Origin: GCA-2717185 sp964474755
Lineage (GTDB): Bacteria; Pseudomonadota; Alphaproteobacteria; UBA8366; GCA-2717185
DNA length: 64,000 nucleotides
NCBI GenBank assembly: GCA_964474755.1
Contig: CAYYUG010000004.1
Span: 1-64,000, forward strand
Direction of reading: 5' to 3'
The stretch's first letter is position 1; each line of letters opens with the position of its first letter. The position numbers were made by a program, and so were the translations under genes. The notes under the pieces were generated by a model. It did no database searches. It was not told the origin of the DNA and was given only the letters and a program-made list of their open reading frames with translations. Shown piece after piece: positions 17,301-26,274 of this stretch.

Positions 17301-18892
17301 TCAGCATTGTCCTTGCGAATCATATCAGCTCCTTTTTCCGCTATCATAATCGTCGGTGCATTTGTGTTCCCCGTGGTGACCACCGGCATCACCGACGCGT
17401 CGATCACCCGCAGACCCGAAATACCGCGTAACCGTAACCGGCTATCGACGACGGCCATGGGGTCCTCTCCCATCTTGCAGGTGCCGACGGGGTGATAGAC
17501 AGTTGTGCCGTTCTCCTGTGCGTACTTTCGCATATCATTCACCGTCTCAAGCGGGACGCCCGGTCGGGTTTCTCCGGTCGTATAGGCTGCCATCGCCGGT
17601 GCGGCGAAAATCGCACGGCCCTGCTTGACGCCCGACAGCATGACCTCAAGGTCGCTTTCCGCCGACAGGTAGTTTGGCTTAATCTCTGGTGGTTCAAACG
17701 GGTCGGCACTCGATGCCATGATCGTACCTCGGCTGTCCGGTCGTCCCGGACAAATTATTAGCGACATGCCAGGTTCACGTTCCAACTGGTTCTTTACCAG
17801 CGGGTCGAAGCTGACTGGCGCAAAAAGAAACTGCAGATCTGGCGTTTCCAAACCTTCGCGGCTGCGGGTGAAAACCATGACAGTAGTTGCACCAAAAGTG
17901 AGTGCCCCGTCGCCGCGCAGCAGCCATTTAGCAATCTCTGGAATTACCCTCGGCAGCCGCGCCAACTCGTTAATCGTCAAAGCATCTTTGACCCGGTGAT
18001 TAATCCGCACTGCGTAATGATCCGACAGGTTACCGCCAACCCCCGGAAGGTCATGCACCGTGTCGACGCCAATCGACTGTAGGTGAGCGCCTGGCCCGAC
18101 GCCTGAGACCTGCAACAAATGGGGTGAGTTAATCGATCCACCGCTGAGCAGCACTTCCCGCTTTGCGCGCAATTCCCGATCTTGCCCACCTTGACGAAAG
18201 GCAACACCGATACAACGCTTGTTATCGAACAACAGCTTCGTTGCCAGTGAATTGGTTTCTATTTGCAGATTCGGTCGGGACTTCACCGAGGCGAGATAGG
18301 TGGAAGCTGTCGATCCGCGGAACCTTCCCTTCCGCGTCATCTGCGAGTAACTGACGCCTTCCTGCTTAGCTCCGTTATAGTCCGGATTCAGTCTATGTCC
18401 GGCTTGCTGGGCTGCCTCGATGAAGCAGTCCGTCAAGGGCAACGCCGTCCGGGCATCCTGTACTTCCAGAACACCGCTGTTACCGCGATAGTCCCGGTCG
18501 CCGCCATCGCGATAGTTCTCAGATTTTCTGAAATAGGGTAGAACATCGTCATAGGACCAGCCGATGCAGCCACGCTGCGCCCAACCGTCGTAGTCGGCAG
18601 CGTTGCCGCGTACATACTGCATACCGTTTATCGAACTCGACCCGCCCAGCACCTTTCCGCGCGGCCAATGGATGCGCCTTCCTGCAGTGCCGGCCTCACC
18701 CTCCGTGCTGTAGTTCCAGTTCACGTTAGGGTGATATAGCAACGATCGAACCCCAGCTGGGATGTGGATCATAGGATTGCGATCCTTCGGCCCTGCCTCC
18801 AACAGAACAACTCGGGCGCCGTCCTCACTCAATCGGCTCGCAAGGACGCACCCAGCTGACCCGGCACCAATCACAATATAGTCCGCATCCAT
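17297..18892 (-). CDS. GMC-family FAD-dependent oxidoreductase (choline/alcohol dehydrogenase-like)
   Basis: A 531-residue glucose-methanol-choline oxidoreductase. The FAD dinucleotide fold is at the start (IVIGAGSAGC, about residues 6-15), and the GMC signatures HWPRGKVLGGSSSING and SGGSINSPHLLQVSGVGPG are intact. The C-terminal HPVGTCKMG and VVTTGNTNAPTIMIAEKGA segments carry the active-site residues. No signal peptide is visible, so it should be cytoplasmic and oxidise a primary alcohol or polyol. BetA-type choline dehydrogenase is possible, but no betB or betI is nearby. The downstream overlap with the racemase/decarboxylase-like gene suggests a two-gene operon. Confidence 0.9.
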   Translation of the reverse strand: MDADYIVIGAGSAGCVLASRLSEDGARVVLLEAGPKDRNPMIHIPAGVRSLLYHPNVNWNYSTEGEAGTAGRRIHWPRGKVLGGSSSINGMQYVRGNAADYDGWAQRGCIGWSYDDVLPYFRKSENYRDGGDRDYRGNSGVLEVQDARTALPLTDCFIEAAQQAGHRLNPDYNGAKQEGVSYSQMTRKGRFRGSTASTYLASVKSRPNLQIETNSLATKLLFDNKRCIGVAFRQGGQDRELRAKREVLLSGGSINSPHLLQVSGVGPGAHLQSIGVDTVHDLPGVGGNLSDHYAVRINHRVKDALTINELARLPRVIPEIAKWLLRGDGALTFGATTVMVFTRSREGLETPDLQFLFAPVSFDPLVKNQLEREPGMSLIICPGRPDSRGTIMASSADPFEPPEIKPNYLSAESDLEVMLSGVKQGRAIFAAPAMAAYTTGETRPGVPLETVNDMRKYAQENGTTVYHPVGTCKMGEDPMAVVDSRLRLRGISGLRVIDASVMPVVTTGNTNAPTIMIAEKGADMIRKDNAE

Positions 18893-19021
18893 ATCGGCCC
18901 TGCCTCCCTCAACAGAATGTTATCCAAAAGTGTAACCTTCGATCTCCCATAACGTCGACCGGCCCATCTGTTGCCTATGCTAGGGTTGCATTTACGTAAT
19001 TTTGTTGTGTAGGGAAGAGAC

Positions 19022-20113
19022 ATGAAAATCGCCAGCTATGAAACGACAATTCTGAAGGTTCCAGAAGACGAGCCGCTAGCGAACATGCCGGAGACGACCG
19101 GCCGTTTTCGTCCCGTGATCATCTTACGGATGCGCACCGACGATGGGCTCGAAGGGATAGGCGTCACCTTCTACGGCGGCAATATGACCCGCAGCCTGTG
19201 CAAAGCGGTAGAAGAGTTGGCCGAACTGACAGTTGGCAAAGACCCTATGCGGATTGAAGCGGTCATCGAAACCCTTCGGGCAACAGGCGACTCCGTCGGC
19301 CCCGGCGGCATCTATTCCCTAGCGCTATCGGCCATCGACACAGCACTATGGGATATAAAAGGCAAGGCGCTCGACCAACCGCTATGGAAATTGCTCGGTG
19401 GGCACCGCGACCGGGTCCCGACCTATGCGTCGGGCGCGCTGCGTCGTGGGCTGACCGACGACCAGGCCGCACAAGCAGCACGCACCCTGGTTGATAAAGG
19501 CTTCACGCAAATGAAGACCCAGATGGCGTTGCCTGGAAACCCGACGCCCGCCGATGAAATTCGCCGCGTCTGCGCGGTGCGCGAGGCTATTGGCCCAGAC
19601 ATCACCTTGATGTGTGACATCAACCAGCGCTGGCGACCGGAGCAGGCGATCGACCTCGGCAGACGGGTCGAAGATGTTGGACTATTCTGGCTGGAAGACG
19701 TCACAACGGCAGACGACTATCAAGGCCTTGCGCGCGTTACCGCAGCACTCAATACGCCGATCGCCGGTGGCGAATATCTATACGGTATTAGGCCTTTTCG
19801 CCAAATGATCGAGGCACATTCAGTCGACATCGTCATGGTCGACATTGTGCGGGCAGGCGGCGTAACCCCCTGGATGAAAATCGCGAGCATGGCGGAGGCC
19901 TTCAACCTGCCCATCGTTAGCCACGTCATGCCTGAGATCCTAGTGCATCTGGTCGCTGCCTGCCCGAATGGGCTGACCGTCGAATACATGCCATGGATGT
20001 TAGCGCTTTACGAGGAAACCCCAGCGATTGAAAACGGCGAGCTGATTTTGCCCGAAAAGCCAGGCCTTGGCCTCAATTTCGACGAAAAAGCTATTGCATC
20101 GTTTACGGCGTAG
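19022..20113 (+). CDS. Mandelate-racemase-type enolase superfamily dehydratase
   Basis: A 363-residue enolase-superfamily enzyme of the mandelate racemase branch. The metal ligands are Asp199 (CDINQRW), Glu225 (WLEDV) and Glu251 (IAGGEYLYG). The His-Asp dyad is Asp274 and His301 (SHVMPE). The usual KxK motif reads Lys165-Thr-Gln167, so the second lysine, the S-face base in mandelate racemase, is missing. That favours a dehydratase using the His-Asp side over a true racemase. The substrate is probably a sugar acid, but the N-terminal capping domain does not reveal which. The start has GGGAAGAG upstream. It is divergent from the GMC gene across about 130 bp. Confidence 0.85.
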   Translation: MKIASYETTILKVPEDEPLANMPETTGRFRPVIILRMRTDDGLEGIGVTFYGGNMTRSLCKAVEELAELTVGKDPMRIEAVIETLRATGDSVGPGGIYSLALSAIDTALWDIKGKALDQPLWKLLGGHRDRVPTYASGALRRGLTDDQAAQAARTLVDKGFTQMKTQMALPGNPTPADEIRRVCAVREAIGPDITLMCDINQRWRPEQAIDLGRRVEDVGLFWLEDVTTADDYQGLARVTAALNTPIAGGEYLYGIRPFRQMIEAHSVDIVMVDIVRAGGVTPWMKIASMAEAFNLPIVSHVMPEILVHLVAACPNGLTVEYMPWMLALYEETPAIENGELILPEKPGLGLNFDEKAIASFTA

Positions 20114-20319
20114 GTTCCCGCGATTAACGCCATGTGCCTTCGAACTTGGCAACTCAGTCATCGAGAAATTTACAAGATCAAAGCGTTGCAGGCTACGCTG
20201 GTTAAAATCAAGCGAGAACTAACGCCAACGAAAAAGCTGGCATCCTCTTTTACGAAGCCGGTTCCCGGCCGAATAATTGCTGCGGCGCGTTGTATCGTGA
20301 CGGCGGGAGGAGTGAGGTG

Positions 20320-21165
20320 ATGACCGAGTTTACAGACAAAATTTTTAAAGTTTTGGCGGCGGATCAGTACCTTGACATCCGTTATCGAGAATGGGGTGCG
20401 GCCGACAATACCAACCTAGCTATATGTGTGCATGGCTTGTCGCGCAACTGTCAGGATTTCGACAATTTAGCTGCTTCGCTCGCTAACGATTGGCGGGTGC
20501 TTGCGGTAGACATGCCAGGACGCGGAAAGAGTGACTGGCTGGCAAACAAGACCGACTACGGCTACCCACTGTATGAGACAATCTGCACAGCGCTATTGGC
20601 TCGCATCGGCGCAAACGACGTCGCTTGGATTGGCACTTCTATGGGCGGCAATATCGGAATGAGGCTAGCCAGCCAGCCCGGCACACTAATCTCAAAACTA
20701 GTGCTAAACGATATTGGCCCTTTCGTTCCAATCGATGGTCGCCGTCACAATCAAGCCGATTTTGGCAAGGACCCTCGTTTCGACAGCGCAGAAGCAGGCA
20801 TCGCCCATGTGCGTGAAACGCGCAGCGTTTTCGGCCCCTTCGACGAGGCCGGCTGGCAAAAGTTCGGCCACGATTCCCTACGCCCGCTGCCGAGCGGACA
20901 ATGGACCTTGCACTACGATCCCGGTCTGTCGCAGCCCGGGAGCTCGATTCAGAGCACCGACAATTGGGATCTATGGTCGTTAATCACCTGCCCAGTGCTG
21001 ACGATGTGGGGCACGGAATCGAAAATTCTGACGGCCGACGTCGTCGAGCGCATGGCGTCGACCGGCCCTAAATCGGTAATCCACGAGGTCCCCGGCGTCG
21101 GCCATTGCCCTGGCCTGACCACAGCGGACGAGATCGAAAGAATCGCAGCATTTTTGGCGAATTAG
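20320..21165 (+). CDS. Alpha/beta-fold hydrolase
   Basis: A 281-residue alpha/beta hydrolase. The oxyanion strand VHGLSRNCQDFD, the nucleophile elbow GTSMGGN, an acid on the WGTESKILTAD strand and His in VPGVGHCPGL complete the triad. The ATG at 20320 with a GGGAGGAGTGAGG site is chosen over the upstream in-frame start at 20290. About 200 bp separate it from the dehydratase gene, and 22 bp separate it from the following SDR. Lactone, ester or C-C bond hydrolysis are all possible and sequence does not decide. Confidence 0.87.
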   Translation: MTEFTDKIFKVLAADQYLDIRYREWGAADNTNLAICVHGLSRNCQDFDNLAASLANDWRVLAVDMPGRGKSDWLANKTDYGYPLYETICTALLARIGANDVAWIGTSMGGNIGMRLASQPGTLISKLVLNDIGPFVPIDGRRHNQADFGKDPRFDSAEAGIAHVRETRSVFGPFDEAGWQKFGHDSLRPLPSGQWTLHYDPGLSQPGSSIQSTDNWDLWSLITCPVLTMWGTESKILTADVVERMASTGPKSVIHEVPGVGHCPGLTTADEIERIAAFLAN

Positions 21166-21187
21166 AATAACGGAAAGGAAGACCAGA

Positions 21188-21961
21188 ATGGATGTAAACG
21201 GGAAGGTCGCCGTTGTCACAGGTGCGGCAAGCGGCATCGGATTCGCGCTGTCAAAGGCACTAATGGCCGCGGGTGCAAAAGGCGTAGCGATGGCGGACCT
21301 ACAGGCCGATGCGCTGCAAGCGCATGCGGCAACGATCGGTGGATTGGCCGTCCCCACAGATGTGACAGACGAAGCGGCGATCTCGGCGCTCTTTGAACAG
21401 GCGGAGGGAGAACTGGGGCCTGTCGATCTGTTCGTCTCCAACGCTGGAATAAGCCCCAAACCGGTCCGCGAAGACAACGACCATTGGCACCAGCAATGGA
21501 ATGTTCACGTGATGGCGCATCTTTTTGCCGCCCGTGCCGTCGCTCCCCGCATGGCGGCGCGCGGCGGCGGCAAGCTGGTCAATGTCGCATCGGCAGCTGG
21601 CATTCTCATGCAGATGAATTCGGCGGTCTATACAGCCACCAAACACGCCGCCGTTGGCCTTGCAGAATGGCTGGCCGTTGAGTGGGGACCGAAGGGTGTC
21701 GACGTCTCGGTCGTCTGCCCACTGCGCGTCGCCACTCCGATGACGGAAGGCGCGCCAGACAGCGGCACCGTGCGCGATGGTGTTATGAGCGCAGACGAAG
21801 CCGCCGCGACGATAATGAACGGTATCACCGAAGACCGCTTCCTAATCTACACTCATCCAACCGCCGGCAGCTACTGGGCAAAGAAAGCCGCTGATCCGGA
21901 ACGCTGGATCGCCGGCATGACCAAACTAAAACAGAAAATCAGGGGTACAGCAGCAGAATAG
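21188..21961 (+). CDS. Short-chain dehydrogenase/reductase
   Basis: A 257-residue classical SDR. The cofactor loop TGAASGIG (about 11-18), VSNAGISPK and the catalytic Ser, Tyr and Lys in ASAAG...YTATKHA are present. The adenine-binding segment has MADLQAD, suggesting NAD preference through the Asp after the second strand. The C-terminus is longer than in fatty-acid-type SDRs and ends Lys-rich. It follows the alpha/beta hydrolase by 22 bp with GGAAAGGAAG before the start, so the pair is probably co-transcribed. The substrate is unknown. Confidence 0.88.
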   Translation: MDVNGKVAVVTGAASGIGFALSKALMAAGAKGVAMADLQADALQAHAATIGGLAVPTDVTDEAAISALFEQAEGELGPVDLFVSNAGISPKPVREDNDHWHQQWNVHVMAHLFAARAVAPRMAARGGGKLVNVASAAGILMQMNSAVYTATKHAAVGLAEWLAVEWGPKGVDVSVVCPLRVATPMTEGAPDSGTVRDGVMSADEAAATIMNGITEDRFLIYTHPTAGSYWAKKAADPERWIAGMTKLKQKIRGTAAE

Positions 21962-21971
21962 ATTCAGCTCA

Positions 21972-22370
21972 TCACCAGCGACGGATCGACACCTTGTAGT
22001 CGCGGCGGGCATTGCCAAAATTTGTTTCCAGATAGCATTTTTTACGAACGATGCCGCCGTAATGCGCACCGAACAGATCTGGCAACAGCATCACTGCCAT
22101 CCAAAGGCTGCCAAACACCGCAGTCAGATCAAGATAATTCGGGTTAACCGTGCGGCGGCAGGCACCCTACACGACATACGCCGTCGAGCGATGCGAGAGA
22201 TCTAGGCTGGTGCCGGCACGGCGAAAGTCCCGCAAGACGGAGACGGCCACGTCCACCAAATATCCAGTGTTACGATCGAAGGTAGTGAGAGTATCAGTCA
22301 CAGATGATCCAGACCGCAGCCAAGACGAGACTTGCAAAAGAGATCAAGGGCGGTGGCGCGACGACGCACG
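21972..22370 (-). pseudogene. Isoprenylcysteine carboxyl methyltransferase (ICMT) family, decayed
   Basis: The interval between the SDR and the ThDP enzyme encodes on the minus strand a broken membrane methyltransferase of the ICMT/phospholipid methyltransferase type. One frame has the first membrane helix (PPPLISFASLVLAAVW, near 22300-22360) and then a stop. After a frame change, DFRRAGTSLDLSHRSTAYVV runs into a TAG at 22167-22169. The same frame then resumes with RRTVNPNYLDL (the family's RNPNYL signature) and the C-terminal YLETNFGNARRDYKVSIRRW, ending at TGA 21972-21974. The order and spacing match an intact member of about 150 residues, so at least one nonsense and one frameshift change are implied. 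Its start is approximate. Confidence 0.72.
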
Positions 22371-22397
22371 CGATAACGAACGTCGCTGCCGTGACCT

Positions 22398-24029
22398 CTA
22401 CTTGAAGCTGGAGATCTCAGTCTCCTTGCAAGTGATGAATTCCAGTAGCGCCGGGATACCGGCCTCGGTCTGCGCGATGCCCCTTTTGATTGCCGGAATG
22501 ATCTCGTCCGGATCAGTCACCCGCTCGCCATAGCCACCGAAGGCGCGTGCCATAGCCGCGTAGTCGCCAGAGATATCGGTCGCCCGGTATTTCTCGGTCG
22601 ATTGCTGCATGATGTGCAACTCGATCGCCATGGAAAAATTGTTCAGTAGTATCGACAGGATGGGAATACGCTCGCGCACCGCTGTTTCGAAATCCATGCC
22701 GGTAAAGCCGATCGCCGCATCACCCCAGACATTAATACAAAGCTTGTCCGGTTTGGCCAGCTTCGCCCCCATTGCGAGACCGAGACCGTAGCCGAGCTGC
22801 GTCGTCTTTCCCCAACCAATGTAGGAGAGCGGCGTGGTCGATTCCCAAAAGGGGGAGAGCTGGTCGCGCGGACTGCCGGCATCGTGGGTAATGATGGTGT
22901 TGTCAATATCAACCGCCTTCGACAAATCATTCAGCACTCGGTAAGGCGATAGCGGCGTCTCGTCCGACTCGCGTTTAGTCGCCCATTCGGCGAGCCACGG
23001 CTGTTTTATAGACTGAATTTCCGCCGCCACAAGCGCGGTATCACGCCCGGCGCCAATCTTCGCCTCGACAGCCGGGATCAGCGCATCAAGAGTAAGCGCC
23101 GCATCGCCAACCAAAGCCTGATGCACAATGACGTCCTTGTTAATGTCGGCGGCGTCCAGGGTCGCATGGACAATCCTCTTACCCTCCGGCATGCCGACGC
23201 CAAAGCTGGTTTCAGTAAAGCTGCAGCCAATCCCAAAGATGACGTCTGACTTCTGTAGGAACTCATGCAGCGCCTTAGGCACGCCTCGACCGCCTGCGCC
23301 AAGCGACAGAGGATGGGTTTCATCGAAGGCACTCTTGCCGCCCAGACTAGTCGCGACGGGCGCCGCAAGCATCTCGGCCAGTTGTTTCAGCTGCGACCAG
23401 GCCTCCGCGTAGTGCACACCCTGCCCCGCATAGATCACGAGGCGCTTGGCGTTAGCCAAAGTTGCCGCCGCCTTTTCCACATCTGCCGGATCAGGGCCGA
23501 ACCGGTTTCTCACAACCGGCGTGTAATCGAGTTCACCCTCGAAAATTTCGCCAAAGATATCCGTCGGCACCTCGACCAGCACTGGTCCAGGTCGACCGTT
23601 GCGCAGCGCAGTAAAAGCGCGGCGCATAATATTGGGGATCTCCTGGGTCAACATGATCGGTTCAGCCGACTTGGTGACATGCTGAAAGTTCAGAACCGAA
23701 TTGAAGTTCGGCTGCATATGGGCGATACGCCTGGCATAGCCCATCGGCATTACCAGCACCGGCGCCGACTCGCCATAGGCCTGCGCGACACCACCAAAGG
23801 CGTTCTCCGCACCCGGCCCATGCTGCATGCAGAACACACCGATATTCTTGCCGCTCGATAACCTCGCCATGGCGTCGGCCATGTGCAGTCCGATGCGTTC
23901 CTGGCGCACGATGACAGTGCGGATATCTGCTCGTGCGGCGTACTCGATGATGTGGTTGACTGGATAGGCGATCAGCGTCTCGACGCCCTCGCGCTTCAAT
24001 ATTTCAGCAATCGCCTCTGCGGACTTCAT
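22398..24029 (-). CDS. Thiamine-diphosphate-dependent enzyme (acetolactate synthase-like)
   Basis: A 543-residue ThDP enzyme of the acetolactate synthase / benzoylformate decarboxylase class. Glu44 (VRQERIGLHM) is the conserved cofactor-activating glutamate. The C-terminal ThDP motif starts GDAAIGFTGMDFETA and ends LNN, with Gly-Asp-Ala in place of the more usual Gly-Asp-Gly. The linker domain is complete. There is no adjacent ilvH-type regulatory subunit, so a catabolic carboligase or decarboxylase is more likely than a biosynthetic synthase. The ATG follows GAGGGAGGG, 11 bp after the oxidoreductase gene, placing it in an operon with the Gfo/Idh protein and an acyl-CoA dehydrogenase. Confidence 0.88.
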   Translation of the reverse strand: MKSAEAIAEILKREGVETLIAYPVNHIIEYAARADIRTVIVRQERIGLHMADAMARLSSGKNIGVFCMQHGPGAENAFGGVAQAYGESAPVLVMPMGYARRIAHMQPNFNSVLNFQHVTKSAEPIMLTQEIPNIMRRAFTALRNGRPGPVLVEVPTDIFGEIFEGELDYTPVVRNRFGPDPADVEKAAATLANAKRLVIYAGQGVHYAEAWSQLKQLAEMLAAPVATSLGGKSAFDETHPLSLGAGGRGVPKALHEFLQKSDVIFGIGCSFTETSFGVGMPEGKRIVHATLDAADINKDVIVHQALVGDAALTLDALIPAVEAKIGAGRDTALVAAEIQSIKQPWLAEWATKRESDETPLSPYRVLNDLSKAVDIDNTIITHDAGSPRDQLSPFWESTTPLSYIGWGKTTQLGYGLGLAMGAKLAKPDKLCINVWGDAAIGFTGMDFETAVRERIPILSILLNNFSMAIELHIMQQSTEKYRATDISGDYAAMARAFGGYGERVTDPDEIIPAIKRGIAQTEAGIPALLEFITCKETEISSFK

Positions 24030-24040
24030 GGTTCCCTCCC

Positions 24041-25015
24041 TCAGCCGACCGAAACAGTCTCGCCCGTCTCGGCAGATTGGATGATAGCTTCGAACACCTC
24101 GATGCCGTGTATCGCTTCAGATGCGGGCAGCGGATAGGGTGCCCCATCAGCGATGGCCGCAGCAAATGCTTCCAATTCAGCGCGCTCCTTGTCGAAAGGA
24201 CCGAAATCAATCGCAACCGTCTTACCTTCGATTGGGCGGAACTCAAAATTGCGTTCTTGGCGTACCTCCGCCGAACCCATTGAACCGAACACGCGAATTG
24301 TTTGGGTATGCACTGTCGCTGCTAAGGTACCGAGATAGCCGGTCATACCATTTTCGAACCGCAGTAGCATCGAGGTCGTGTCGTCCACATCGATCGCAAC
24401 AGCACGACGGATGCTAACGCAATGCACCTCCAATATACGACCAAACAGGCCGATCAAGGTGTCAACCATGTGGATACCCATACCACCCATGCCGCCTGCC
24501 GGGCTTTCCTTGCGGTCAGCACGCCAGCCACCAGACTTATACTGCAGCCCTCCGTTGCCGGAAAAATTGGTTTCCACGTGCAGGATAGTGCCGAGTGAAC
24601 CGCTGTCTATCCGGGTCTTGAGCTCCCCCCAAGACGGCAGGAAGCGCCGATTATGGCCGAGCGAAAGAATAATCTTCGCGTCGTCCGCCGCTTTGACCGA
24701 CGCCGCTGCATCTGCCGCGGTCAAAGTAAAGGGCTTCTCGACGAAAACATGTTTGCCGACCGCAGCGGCCCGGACGATCTGTTCAGCGTGCTGGGTATGC
24801 GGCGTTGCCAGGACAATCGCATCGATGTTGGGATCGCCGAGCACGGCCTCGTAATCTTCACCAAGCGGAAAACTGTGCTGTTCCGCAAAATCGACCGCTT
24901 TTGACACAGTACGCGTCACACCGGCGGTGAACCGTATTGCGTCGCTCTTGCCTTGGACAGAATTTACCATGATCTGGCCCCACCGGCCCAGACCGATTAT
25001 TGCAGCTCTGATCAC
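24041..25015 (-). CDS. Gfo/Idh/MocA-family oxidoreductase
   Basis: A 324-residue NAD(P)-dependent dehydrogenase of the glucose-fructose oxidoreductase / inositol dehydrogenase family. The Rossmann motif IIGLGRWGQ opens the protein, followed by ATPHTQH and the conserved VEKPF lysine-proline motif. The likely catalytic HMVDT histidine lies in the C-terminal domain. The GTG at 25015 is preferred to an upstream ATG because it starts right at the Rossmann strand and has AAGGAG eight bases before it. It lies between the acyl-CoA dehydrogenase (25 bp) and the ThDP enzyme (11 bp). A cyclic polyol or sugar derivative is the usual substrate type. Confidence 0.87.
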   Translation of the reverse strand: MIRAAIIGLGRWGQIMVNSVQGKSDAIRFTAGVTRTVSKAVDFAEQHSFPLGEDYEAVLGDPNIDAIVLATPHTQHAEQIVRAAAVGKHVFVEKPFTLTAADAAASVKAADDAKIILSLGHNRRFLPSWGELKTRIDSGSLGTILHVETNFSGNGGLQYKSGGWRADRKESPAGGMGGMGIHMVDTLIGLFGRILEVHCVSIRRAVAIDVDDTTSMLLRFENGMTGYLGTLAATVHTQTIRVFGSMGSAEVRQERNFEFRPIEGKTVAIDFGPFDKERAELEAFAAAIADGAPYPLPASEAIHGIEVFEAIIQSAETGETVSVG

Positions 25016-25040
25016 CTGCTGTACTCCTTCGAATTCTTGC

Positions 25041-26201
25041 TTATCCGTACTGCACCGCGGCACGGCCAACTTTCTCTCGTGCTACAATCAGCTTCATAAT
25101 CTGCGCAGTGCCGTCACCTATTTCCAGGCCCATAACGTCGCGCAACCGCTGCTGGTGCGGTAAATCTTTGGAATAGCCAGCATGGCCATGGCTCAGCAAG
25201 CATTGATGAATAATATCGACCGAGGCCTTCGGTGCGAGCCATTTCGCCATCGCGGCCTCACTTGTGTGCGGCAGCCCTTGATCGCGCAACCACAGAGTTT
25301 CATAGCAAATGTGGCGCGCCGCCTTCCACATGGTCTCGGCCTCGGCCAACGGAAAGCTGACACCTTGATACTGCGCCAGCGGCGCGCCGAATGCTTCGCG
25401 CTCAGAAATGTAGGCCCAGCTCTCGTCAAGCGAGGCGCGCGCGGCGCCAAGGCACATCAGCCCGATCAGTGCGCGGCTGTAGTCAAAACCCTGCATTACC
25501 TGACGGAAGCCCTGCCCTTCTTCGCCCAGCATGTTCTCAGCCGGCACTCGGACGGATTCGAAGAACAGTGAACCGCGGCCTACCGCCTGCGATCCCAAGT
25601 CGGAAAAACGTGTTCGGCTGATGCCAGCCGCCTCGAGAGAAACGAGGAACGCGCTGATCCCTCGAGCGCCCGGCTCGTCCTTATCTGTGCGGGCAAACAG
25701 CACGATCGCGTCCGCCTGATCTGACAGGGAGATCGAGGTCTTCTCGCCGTTCAGTACAAATTCTGCGTTGCCGGACCGTTCTGCCTGAAGCTGAAGGTGT
25801 GCCGCATCCGACCCTCCGCGCGGCTCGGTCAGGCCTAGCGCTATCACCATGTCGCCAGCGACGATTTTCGGAGCCCACGCTTGGGCCACCTCCGGCCTCG
25901 CATGATCGACGATTATGCGGCCATTCAGCGTGTTCAGGAGTTGGATATAGGAGACGTTTAAGTCCGCGTAGGACACTTCTTCCATAATGAGGCCAGCCGT
26001 GACCCCATTTATCCCCAGCCCACCATAGGCTTCCGGCAAATCGCTGGCCACAAGCCCCAGGGTACCCATCTCCTTGACCAGGTCCCGCTCAATCACACCG
26101 GTTTCCTCGCGTTTCTGAAAGTCTGGTGCGATTTTCTCACGCGCAAATTTGCGCGCCGTATCTTGGATTGCCTGCTGTTCTTCGGTCAGTCCGAAATCCA
26201 T
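25041..26201 (-). CDS. Acyl-CoA dehydrogenase
   Basis: A 386-residue flavin-dependent acyl-CoA dehydrogenase. Visible motifs are LGLTEPRGGSD (FAD and substrate contact), VLNGEKTSISL, and the C-terminal GLEIGDGTAQIMKLIVAR. In that last motif Asp stands where many short- and medium-chain enzymes have the catalytic Glu, so the base may be elsewhere, as in isovaleryl-CoA dehydrogenase, or may be Asp. It is the first gene of a minus-strand operon with the Gfo/Idh oxidoreductase and the ThDP enzyme, an unusual mix. It is divergent from an SDR gene across 73 bp. Confidence 0.9.
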   Translation of the reverse strand: MDFGLTEEQQAIQDTARKFAREKIAPDFQKREETGVIERDLVKEMGTLGLVASDLPEAYGGLGINGVTAGLIMEEVSYADLNVSYIQLLNTLNGRIIVDHARPEVAQAWAPKIVAGDMVIALGLTEPRGGSDAAHLQLQAERSGNAEFVLNGEKTSISLSDQADAIVLFARTDKDEPGARGISAFLVSLEAAGISRTRFSDLGSQAVGRGSLFFESVRVPAENMLGEEGQGFRQVMQGFDYSRALIGLMCLGAARASLDESWAYISEREAFGAPLAQYQGVSFPLAEAETMWKAARHICYETLWLRDQGLPHTSEAAMAKWLAPKASVDIIHQCLLSHGHAGYSKDLPHQQRLRDVMGLEIGDGTAQIMKLIVAREKVGRAAVQYG

Positions 26202-26274
26202 CCTCGTACCGCCTCGTTATTGATCGTTTCGTTCCATCATCTTAGTGTCTCGACATGATGGAGGGCGAGCAAAG

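Noticed and set aside
22150..22533. A 127-codon plus-strand frame between the SDR and the ThDP enzyme
   Set aside because: It is antisense to the ICMT remnant and to the C-terminus of the ThDP gene, and has no recognisable features.
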